Assembly: GCA_027596035.1 (NCBI GenBank)
Contig: JADGJA010000502.1
Coordinates: 1-16,739, forward strand
Length of the DNA: 16,739 nt
Source of the DNA: Thoreauomyces humboldtii
Lineage: Eukaryota; Chytridiomycota; Chytridiomycetes; Spizellomycetales; Powellomycetaceae
Reading direction: 5' to 3'
Under the pieces are notes generated by a model. That model was not told the origin of the DNA, did not search any database, and was given only the letters and a program-made list of their open reading frames with translations. Shown in pieces: positions 9,675-16,739 of the stretch. Within the stretch, counting starts at the first letter, position 1, and each line of letters opens with the position of its first letter. The translations under genes were made by a program, and so were the position numbers.

Positions 9675-11276
9675 ATGAGCACTTCCTACGCCAGTCTTCT
9701 GTCGGGAGTTACGCCGCCCAAAGTTCGTCCAGGTGCAGTGAGTCCATTCGACGGAGTAGCACCATCACAGCTTTCATCACCGTCACCATCATCATCTCCC
9801 TTCGGTCGTCCGATGCACTCGCCGACAGCGACCAACAGAGTGTCGCCGTTCCCTGCACCCCTGGGCTCGTCCTCGTCGCCGACGGGGTCAAGCGCTCGCG
9901 TGCCGGCGGGTCTGTTCGGAACTCCCGTGCCGAGGGACCCGATGCCGTCTTCGTCCAGTCTGTTCGGAAACCCCGTGCCCAGGGATCCTATCGCGGCGGG
10001 GAGACAGGGTGGTGGTGGGGCGGGATGGGCCTCTCAACCCATGTTGTACGAAGGCACCGGGTCTCACGGTGCAGGTGGAATGAGAGGAGGGAGTCAGTCC
10101 CTTCTTTCCGCCCAAGCCAGTCCTCGCGGCAGTGGAGCCGTGAACAGCAGGTCGCCGAGAGCGTCGGGGGACGAGTTGGGTGGCTCGTCCACTCCGCCGG
10201 GCGGTCATTCCACGAACGATCTGGGACAGAGGAGATCGATGAACGGTGGACCCAGTTTCCTCCTCGAGATTGCCACGGGCGGGAAACGGGTCTTGGGGGA
10301 CGAACCTCGGAAACGGACCACCTCGTCGCTCCTCTTCGGCGCCCCGCTCGACAGGTACGAGGCTCCGGGAGAGGGAGGGATGCAGCCCGATCTCGGGAGA
10401 AGGAGATCTTTCACGGAGACTGGGATGTCGACGACGGGACATAACGGAGCTGCGTTGGACGATATCACTCCACTGCCTACGGAAGAAGACGACGACGACG
10501 CTCCCCTCGTTCCCGAAACCCCTGTTTCCCCGTCAGCTGCCGACGACGGCACCAGCGCCGCACCTTCCACACCGACCGTCAAGCGAAAAGTGACGTACAC
10601 GGAGGAACGACGAGATCGGGTTCCACCTCTGCTACCGCTTCCAGAAAAGTTCACAAACACGAGCAGCTGGAAGGAGAAAGGACCCACCACGATCAACATC
10701 CGAGATTTCGACAAGATAGCCCACAAGCTAGCCGACGTGGAGAACGCGGGATGGTTCGAAGGATACATGAACCTCCAGATGCTCGACGAACTGGACGTTC
10801 AGGAGTCGGAAGCGAACGAGAGGGCCAGGGCGAGGGTGCCATTACCACCGATCCACATCCGTCACGGTCGCGACGACAGCGACGACGAAGACCAGCAGCA
10901 GCTGATCCTCGCCGCCAACGCGTCGGCCCAGTTCCGAGCTTCACTAGAAGCAGAGGACGGATCTCCCGTACCATACGTGAGACTCCTCGTAGGGGCCAAA
11001 CCGGATCCATTGAGGAACAAGGAGGACAGGGCGGCGGCGCTCGCGGCCGTCAATGCCGCCATAGCTGCCCGCAACATGTCGTTGAACGATGGGATCGTCA
11101 AGACGGCAGCGATCGACCCCTCCGAACAGCAGCAACAGACGACGCAACCGACGCAACTGTCACAGATGTCCACGAGCAATCCAGCCTCACGTCGCGGGTC
11201 GACGGATACCCGATCGGGAAAGCCACCACAAGCGCAACCACCGGCAAAGAAAAAGGGCTTGTTCAGCTGTTGTTGA
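9675..11276 (+). CDS. Low-complexity protein with lysine-rich CC tail (possible lipid anchor), unknown function
   Basis: A single-exon frame of 533 residues, ATG to TGA; I do not recognise a family. Residues 1-180 are Ser/Pro/Gly-rich and carry two near-identical motifs, LFGTPVPRDP (80-89) and LFGNPVPRDP (96-105), with a related LLFGAP at 219-224. RRRS (242-245) resembles a basophilic kinase site. An acidic run (EEDDDD, 270-275) follows. The part most like folded sequence is about 315-400 (LPLPEKF, then NIRDFDKIAHKLADVE, then GWFEGYMNLQMLDELD). Residues 400-520 are acidic and Gln/Ala-rich. The protein ends KKKGLFSCC. Two terminal cysteines after a lysine patch resemble the tail of yeast Yck1/Yck2 kinases (palmitoylated by Akr1) or Rab-type CC prenylation. 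No kinase or GTPase domain is present, so membrane attachment is inferred from the tail alone. It converges on UBP6, 165 bp between stops. Confidence 0.82.
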   Translation: MSTSYASLLSGVTPPKVRPGAVSPFDGVAPSQLSSPSPSSSPFGRPMHSPTATNRVSPFPAPLGSSSSPTGSSARVPAGLFGTPVPRDPMPSSSSLFGNPVPRDPIAAGRQGGGGAGWASQPMLYEGTGSHGAGGMRGGSQSLLSAQASPRGSGAVNSRSPRASGDELGGSSTPPGGHSTNDLGQRRSMNGGPSFLLEIATGGKRVLGDEPRKRTTSSLLFGAPLDRYEAPGEGGMQPDLGRRRSFTETGMSTTGHNGAALDDITPLPTEEDDDDAPLVPETPVSPSAADDGTSAAPSTPTVKRKVTYTEERRDRVPPLLPLPEKFTNTSSWKEKGPTTINIRDFDKIAHKLADVENAGWFEGYMNLQMLDELDVQESEANERARARVPLPPIHIRHGRDDSDDEDQQQLILAANASAQFRASLEAEDGSPVPYVRLLVGAKPDPLRNKEDRAAALAAVNAAIAARNMSLNDGIVKTAAIDPSEQQQQTTQPTQLSQMSTSNPASRRGSTDTRSGKPPQAQPPAKKKGLFSCC

Positions 11277-11441
11277 TGACACTGCATATCCTGCGGTAAT
11301 GGCGCAGTCGTTCCTGTCGGAACGTGTCGGGCTCTTGTACATGATCTCCCTTTCAACTGTAGATAAATATCCTGATTTGTATGAACTCCTGCTCACTCGA
11401 GCCATTTGAATCAGGAGCCTGCGTTCAGCAAGAGGCCCGTT

Positions 11442-13867
11442 CATTCGATTCGTTTTGCCTTGTACAGAGCAATGTAGGCTTGCGAAGGGCATTGGAGAAC
11501 GGGATATCAGCGACTTACACGAGGACAAACCGCACGATCACTTTGCGCTTACCGGAATGCCAATCCCCGCCACCGTTCAGTTTTTCAATTTCTTCCGGGG
11601 CAATCTGAGTGACTTTGTCATCGTCGAATTTCCCTTGAAAACGAAATGTTTGAGTCTATGCTTGCAGTCAATTCTACATGCGAACACCATCACTTACACC
11701 ACTGGCCATCTCGTTTCACCCATCCAATGTAATGTCCAGAGTCAGCTGCGCGTCCCATATGGGTCAGGACTGTGGGCAGAAAGCGTGAGCACGACATAGG
11801 ACGATACTTGAAATGATGGGAGCAAAACGTCCTACCGGCAACAAGCTCGTACTGTCCAGAGACATTGGCGCCGACATCCTCGTACAGCGAGCGGTCCACC
11901 CCGATCTCCTTCATCTTTTCGACCTCCGCGAGCGCATCCGCTGGGGACGTCGAGGATGAGGAAGGCGCGTCGACTTCCATCATGTCCGCAGCGGAAGCTG
12001 TTCCATTGTCCAGTTTCGCCTTCTTTGCTTTCTGTGACAATAAAACGATTGTTAGCACCTAGCAGATCCTGGTACAGGCCAATAGCTTTCGAAGCTAAGA
12101 TACCCTGGCAGTGGATTTTTCTTCTTCCACCTCCTTCAATCGGAGCTTGGCAGGCCGCAGCTTCTCTTGCAGTTCTAATGTGCAAAGCTCAGAAACGTCG
12201 AGATCGTGGGGAAAGATGACTTTCTGCAGTGTTGAAGGGCAGCACGCTCAGCATATGGGCGACGAGAATCGTACAAAGCGGAGCCCCCAACCTTCAAGAT
12301 TTTGGCCTTTTTGTTGATGTCTGCGCGCCATTGGAAGCGCACAAAGTTGAGGGCGAGGTAGGCAGGAAGACGGGAGATCTTCGATTTTTTGGTGTACACG
12401 GCGGATCGGGCAAGAGTTGGCGAGTTCTTCTCGATTTTCTCAATAAGTCCCTATGATGATACAATCAGGACCGATAAACTAATTACGGAGGGTCGCTATC
12501 ACTTACTTTCCCGATTTCAGTGAGCATATACGTGGTGACTACAAAGAACATTGTTAACAGGCGATTTCGTATCACAGACGCCTATGTGATAACCATATAC
12601 CTCCAGCTCCAATGCTCACGCTGAGCTTGTTGAAACTCTCGATCGAGGTGTTCACTTCCTCCGGCGCCTCGTCACATGTCATGCTGAAAATGGCTCAGAT
12701 ACGTCAGCCATTAACAGACACACGCCGACCTCGGCTATCACCAGAGCTCTCTGCCTCACGTCGTCAAGAGCTCTCCCGACATGTACTGTTCCACAAAATG
12801 TTTGTCCTTGTTCGCCTCGCCCTCACGGGTCAATCCTGGGACGTTTTCCCCGAGGACCTGAACGATCTGACCCCAGCATTCCTCCGCGTCCTGCTGCATG
12901 AATCCGTGGTTGTCCATCTCCGCGAACTGCGGGAACACGCCTCGAAGAACCTGCAAGCCCAAGATGAGGACCTTGCGGGTTATGACACTTCCATGAAACG
13001 GGTCGTTACCTGCAGGAAAACGAGCGGAGGCAGGGAGTCGCCAGACTTGTCGAGTCCTTCGAAAAGTGTACGCATGGACGCAGCGAGGTTAGCCCGCCCA
13101 TTGTTTCCCATGGTTTCTGGCATTCTTTTGTTTGAAAGTCAGTCACGTTTTCTGTCAAGTATCCAAAAAAAAAGGGCGGACCTACTTCGTCAATGCTCCC
13201 TGAAGCTCAGGAATAGCGCGAAGGCACTGTAACGTTGCATTCATGTAACATGTGTTGCCCATATTCGTCAGACCCGCCGGAAGTTTCAACTGAAGGTTGT
13301 GCGTTTGAGTGATATGAGATCACAAGTTCCGGATCGTGCATGTGCTTACCGCTTGAGCGAGTTGCGAGTCGGACATGTCCTCCACAAAGACCATTTGACT
13401 CTGAGGAGCCTTGGGGAGCTCGCCCGCGGTTCCCATCATCTGTCACATCGAAAATGTCTTAGGACACCGTGCTCGGGTTTTTGGCAGCCGCCCTGTTCAA
13501 TCCTCACCATGATGGACTGGCCCTCCTTGAAACCAAGTTTGCTCATATCTGCATCATCCTGGAGCGTTTCCGAATCAGTCTGCCTTCCCCTGGGACGCCG
13601 TTCAGAGAGTTCCTCACCTTGAGCGTGCCGCCCTTGACCATGACCTTCTGACGTTCTGGGGACACGCCGGTGAGCGTGAACAGCTGCGTCTTGAACACGA
13701 TGCCTGGCTGCGAGGTGTCGACCTCGACGTTCTCCAGTTTCTCCCTTCCCCATTTCACGGTGACTGTTGAAAGACGGTAGGTAAGCAATCGTGGAGAACT
13801 TTTCTCAAGGGAACATCAGGAGACCATCCAGGAAGCCATGGATTCACATACCTTTGATGACCGACAT
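11442..13867 (-). CDS. UBP6: Proteasome-associated ubiquitin carboxyl-terminal hydrolase (Ubp6/USP14)
   Basis: A cysteine protease that trims ubiquitin from substrates at the 26S proteasome, docked by its N-terminal ubiquitin-like domain. Fifteen exons: 13867-13852, 13763-13618, 13558-13508, 13439-13350, 13289-13186, 13124-13010, 12950-12760, 12683-12601, 12538-12507, 12450-12292, 12223-12104, 12031-11836, 11769-11698, 11633-11553, 11479-11442. These give 497 residues, close to the roughly 494-500 of the family. The ubiquitin-like domain spans about 1-75 (VTVKWGREKLENVEVD, QKVMVKGGTLKDD). The catalytic Cys is at about 115 in GNTCYMNATLQCL, His447 in SGHYIGWVKRDG and Asp462 in KFDDDKV. Other family blocks are PQFAEMDNHGFMQQDAEECW, SKISRLPAYLALNFVRF and GGGDWHSAYIALYKAKRIE at the end. 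The active site is complete. A Ser-rich acidic insert lies between the Lys-rich KKAKLD and the His block. Confidence 0.95.
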
Positions 13868-14134
13868 GATCTGATAGTGTCCTAGTCGTGAGTGGTTGGT
13901 TTGTGAAGAACACAGCAGATCACCAGCTCGAAGATGAGGAAGGTTCGCGTAAGTCCGTATGGGGGATTGCCGGCGGGGGGTGGTGGTGGTGGTGGTGGTG
14001 GCTATGTGAATCCATTTTCACCTGGCAGTTCGTCGTCATGCCCCTTCGTCGAAAACCCCTACGCCCAGGACCAGACGACCAGCACCTTTGGAACTTTCTG
14101 TCCTCATAGCATCGACCTCTCCTTATACATCGAC
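13868..14134. promoter_or_regulatory. Short divergent promoter shared by UBP6 and NFU1
   Basis: Only 267 bp separates the UBP6 start codon (minus strand) from the NFU1 start codon (plus strand), so both promoters and 5' UTRs must share it. It contains a TGG repeat at 13981-14001 and an in-frame upstream ATG for NFU1 at 13934. A GTAAGT at 13950 and a CATAG at about 14104-14108 could bound a 5'-UTR intron for NFU1. No TATA element is evident. Confidence 0.5.
13981..14001. repeat. TGG trinucleotide repeat (seven units)
   Basis: Seven perfect TGG units, preceded by six G, inside the divergent UBP6/NFU1 promoter. In the NFU1 frame it reads as poly-glycine, so it would be coding only if translation began at the upstream ATG at 13934. 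Confidence 0.85.
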
Positions 14135-15113
14135 ATGCTACGAATCTCGACATTGCGCGCGGTAACGGGAGCTGCCGCTGCAATACCCCGTGGGCTTCCC
14201 TCGGCAGTTATTTGGAAACTCCGCTCAGTGCCTCTTCGCAACTCGTCCTCATTTCGCACGGGACCGTCACTCCGACGCACGACCGCCACTCTGATGCCAG
14301 CGATTCCATCAGTCATTCAACGTATGAAGGCGTCAGAAAACTCGAATGCTCTGTCTCCCGCGCCCCAACATCTAATGCATGCATCCACACCTCCAGGCCG
14401 AACAATGTTCATCCAAACAGAGTCCACTCCCAACGTCGACTCGCTCAAGTTCAAACCCGGCGTCCCTGTCCTCACGAACGCGACCGCCGAGTTCCTGACA
14501 CCACGGGACGCCATGGCGTCACCCCTCGCATCGGCGCTGTTTCGGATCGACGGCGTCCAGTCCGTCTTCTTCGGAAACGACTTTGTGACCATCACGAGGG
14601 ATCCCGACGCCAACTGGCAGCTCATGCGACCCGAGATCTACGGTTCCATCATGGACTTTTTCGCCACGGGTCAGCCCGTCATGAAGGTCGGGGGTGACGC
14701 GAGCGGCGTCAGGGGCGACACGGAGATCTTGGACGACGACTCTGAGACTGTCGCCATGATCAAGGAGCTGCTTGATACCCGGATCCGACCAACCATCCAG
14801 GAGGACGGTGGGGACATCGAGTACAGGGACTTTGTGGATGGCATCGTCAAGGTCAGGCTGCAGGGAAGCTGCAGGACCTGCGATTCGTCTACCATCACTC
14901 TCAAGAACGGCATCGAGAACATGTTGATGGTATGTGTTGGTGGACACTGTGCGGGAGACCATCACCCAAACTCATCTCCTGATTGAATTTCAGCACTACA
15001 TCCCCGAGGTTCAAGGCGTGGAGCAGGTCTTGGACCCTCACGAGCAGGTTTCCAACGACGAGTTCAAAAAGTTCGAGCGAACGCTCGAGCAGCACGAGTT
15101 GGGGGGCACTTGA
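14135..15113 (+). CDS. NFU1: Mitochondrial iron-sulfur cluster scaffold/carrier NFU1
   Basis: Delivers 4Fe-4S clusters to mitochondrial client proteins such as lipoate synthase. Exons are 14135-14321, 14397-14929 and 14994-15113; 279 residues. The N-terminus ([10 protein letters not shown], many Arg/Ser, no acidic residues) is a typical mitochondrial presequence. The Nfu N domain starts at [13 protein letters not shown] (about 63-75) and continues through [16 protein letters not shown]. The C-terminal NifU-like domain contains [17 protein letters not shown] and the cluster-binding Cys221-x-x-Cys224 in [16 protein letters not shown]. It ends with [12 protein letters not shown] and a short acidic tail. 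The first intron (75 bp, ends CTCCAG) is a multiple of three without stops, so an unspliced form would also read through; removal restores the usual spacing before RTMFIQTE. It is divergent from UBP6 and convergent with the acetyltransferase gene. Confidence 0.94.
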
Positions 15114-15235
15114 AAGCCAACCGGGTGACGTTACTTGTTTTCCTTTCCTCGTCTCTTTTCCAATTCGTCTAGCTGCAACTTTTAGAATGTACATATGTGC
15201 TCTTGAGCTCCTTCACTCCCTCTCTCTACAAACGG

Positions 15236-16674
15236 TCAGAACCGATACGATCCATCTCCAACGATGCTCATGCGAGGATTCCCTTGTGTGCCTCGAACGT
15301 CCGCCTTGACCCATATCAGCAAGGGACCCCAGTCGGCCTGCACCCTTCCTCCCTTCGGATGCGGAACGTCCACGTATCCATGCTCCTTGTAGAACCTTTC
15401 CGTGTGCCAGAGCGACCACACCTCGACGGTCTCGATGCGGGCGAGTCGGTGGAGCTCCTGGATGAGTCTTCTCGAGAAGCCCATCCCTTCGTACGCGGTG
15501 TTGATGTAGAGCTTGTCGATGCAGATGTTTGCTGGTGAATCGATCGCGTGAAAGTACTGCACGACGAGCCAAAGGTGTTTCAGCATTTTGAGCAAGATGC
15601 CCACGGGATGGCAAGTGGGGGCATCTGCTCTCACCTCGATGAAACCGACGAGGTCCTTCGTGCCCATGTTCCCACTCGCGATCGCACGTCCCGTGTCGGC
15701 GCGCCAATACGACAGGATGTGATGGTCGCTGTCGTCGTCCTGACCGACGCGTGGGAAGATCACGTCCTCCTCTCCGTTCACCGCCAAAAGCAGGTCCCGA
15801 CATATGGCGATGAAGTGCTCGTCTCCCGGACGCAGATGTCGCACCGCGACTTTCGGGACGGACGGAAGTGTGGACGGATGTTGCTTCTTGTCGGATATCG
15901 AGTCGCCTGAACCGAAATGTGAATCTTCAAACCAGGCTCGGAAAGTCTGTAGGAAGCGCTTACGGCTGTGGCGCTTGGATATCGTCTCAAACTCCCTGGG
16001 AACTTTGGCCGGATGTGGTGGTTCGTGTTCGTCGCTCTGTATTCCGTTCCCGGATTCAGAGTAGACGGAAGGGCGAGCGGCTTCGAGGACGGATGGTGGG
16101 GATTCGTTGATCCGTTGCCTTCCCGGTGTGACCCCCTTCTCGCTGACCGCATCGTCGTCGTCGGACACGGGGCCAACGAGCAGCTCGTGTCCGGTTTCTG
16201 CGTGGGAAGATTGTGAGCGAAGCGTGGCCCTTTGCAATTTTGAAATCCGCCAAGCACGCACACACACACACACCATCAGGCACCTCTACAGGGGGTTTAC
16301 GGAAACCGCTCGCTCTGGCTAGCCAGACCCATCCTCCTGAGAGTTCGCAAAAACGGGGGTATTTCAGCGTCGGCGTCCCTGCGTCTGGGCCAAGACTGCA
16401 AGGAAAGCCCACCATATGTTGTTTTAACGCAGAAGAAGCACACGGTGGCAGCTGTTGCGACCGGTACTGCTGCCACGGTAGCCAGGGGTAGGAACAGGAG
16501 GGATATGGGGAGTGCGAACGCGGCGGAGCATGCTGCCACTCCTATTATCCAGACCCCCAGCACTTGGTACAGAGGGCCGGTGAGGCCTCCTCCTCGTCGT
16601 CCGCCTGCAACTCCAGCCGCGGCTTCTCCTTGCTTTTGTTGTTGTGCTGATGGCAGTGGCGGTGGGTGGTCCAT
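15236..16674 (-). CDS. GNAT-fold acetyltransferase, probably with an N-terminal two-segment membrane hairpin
   Basis: Best model: exons 16674-16301, 16229-15635 and 15556-15236, about 429 residues. The C-terminal third is GNAT-like: ICIDKLYIN (beta 4), then YEGMGFSRRLIQ (acetyl-CoA loop, about 345-356), then VEVWSLWHTERFYKEHGY. In the R/Q-x-x-G-x-G loop pattern the first residue is Ala. Substrate unknown. Exon 1 encodes a Gln/Gly-rich start (MDHPPPLPSA), hydrophobic segments at about 35-55 and 57-83, and an Arg-rich stretch. Joining GTAAAC (16300) to CAAAG (16230) removes 71 bp and keeps frame; the alternative GNAT start at 16276 lies in a CA/TG microsatellite only 20 bp from the exon-1 stop. 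A middle GTAAGC...TTCAG pair (15963-15907, 57 bp) could be a further intron. The frame is open upstream to the window edge, so the true start may lie beyond. Confidence 0.68.
16259..16274. repeat. CA dinucleotide microsatellite
   Basis: Seven or more CA units. On the minus strand it is GTGTGT, inside the proposed first intron of the membrane-GNAT gene. It generates the implausible MVCVCV start if translation is assumed to begin at 16276. Confidence 0.85.
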
Positions 16675-16721
16675 CTCTACGAAAGCCAAGGTGAACTTGG
16701 AAGGGGTCACCAGTATTGTCG

Positions 16722-16727
16722 TTACAT
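16722..16727 (-). promoter_or_regulatory. Possible start-stop upstream ORF (ATG TAA) of the membrane-GNAT gene
   Basis: On the minus strand an ATG is followed immediately by TAA, 47 bases upstream of the ATG at 16674. If the transcript starts upstream of it, this minimal ORF could slow initiation at the main start. It depends on 16674 being the real start and on the 5' UTR including this site; neither can be shown from this window. Confidence 0.3.
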
Positions 16728-16739
16728 TCGATCTTGGGG

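Noticed and set aside
9281..10444. 387-codon plus-strand frame overlapping the CC-tailed protein gene
   Set aside because: Its second half is an out-of-frame shadow of the gene starting at 9675, its first half lies in CT-rich promoter sequence, and its composition is Arg/Ser noise.
15778..16276. Start of the GNAT gene at the ATG at 16276 (MVCVCV...)
   Set aside because: The first codons come from a CA microsatellite and the site is 20 bp from the stop of the upstream frame. An in-frame splice from the upstream exon explains both frames better.
1..16739. tRNA, rRNA, CRISPR, transposon or biosynthetic or defence cluster
   Set aside because: I looked for tRNA T-arm-like sequence, regularly spaced short repeats, transposase or reverse-transcriptase motifs and terminal repeats, and found none. 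The genes are unrelated housekeeping functions and orphans, so no new multi-gene system is claimed.

Overview
This is a compact, intron-dense nuclear segment, most likely from a basidiomycete fungus. Genes are close together. Introns are short (about 44-93 bp) and numerous: roughly 20 exons in one 4.4-kb gene and 15 in another. Almost all introns have GT...AG ends, and coding GC is moderately high. The taxon is inferred from gene architecture and protein families, not from a diagnostic marker. All exon boundaries below were worked out by hand from frame continuity, splice signals and family knowledge.

Layout. (1) 86-1308, minus: 5' part of an RRM-cyclophilin (PPIE/Cyp33 type), running off the left edge inside an intron. 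(2) About 1.3-2.8 kb: no convincing gene, but an imperfect tandem repeat of about 81 bp. (3) 2776-3192, minus: small single-exon, single-pass membrane protein of unknown function. (4) About 3.2-4.4 kb: non-coding, with a strongly strand-biased purine/pyrimidine tract upstream of gene 3. (5) 4391-8773, minus: SPT7, a SAGA core subunit with bromodomain and histone fold. (6) 8774-9674: divergent intergenic region. (7) 9675-11276, plus: single-exon, low-complexity protein of unknown function with a lysine-rich CC tail. (8) 11442-13867, minus: UBP6/USP14 proteasomal deubiquitinase, convergent with gene 7. (9) 13868-14134: short divergent promoter with a TGG repeat. (10) 14135-15113, plus: mitochondrial NFU1 Fe-S scaffold. 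(11) 15236-16674, minus: GNAT-fold acetyltransferase, convergent with NFU1, whose best splice model joins it to an N-terminal hairpin of two membrane segments.

The genes do not form a pathway or cluster. They are housekeeping functions (splicing-associated prolyl isomerase, SAGA transcription coactivator, proteasome deubiquitination, Fe-S cluster delivery) interspersed with lineage-type unknowns. I found no mobile element, defence system, biosynthetic cluster, rRNA or tRNA. The items most worth a second look are the membrane-GNAT gene, the CC-tailed protein, the small membrane protein, the minisatellite, and a seemingly high share of introns that are multiples of three and free of in-frame stops.
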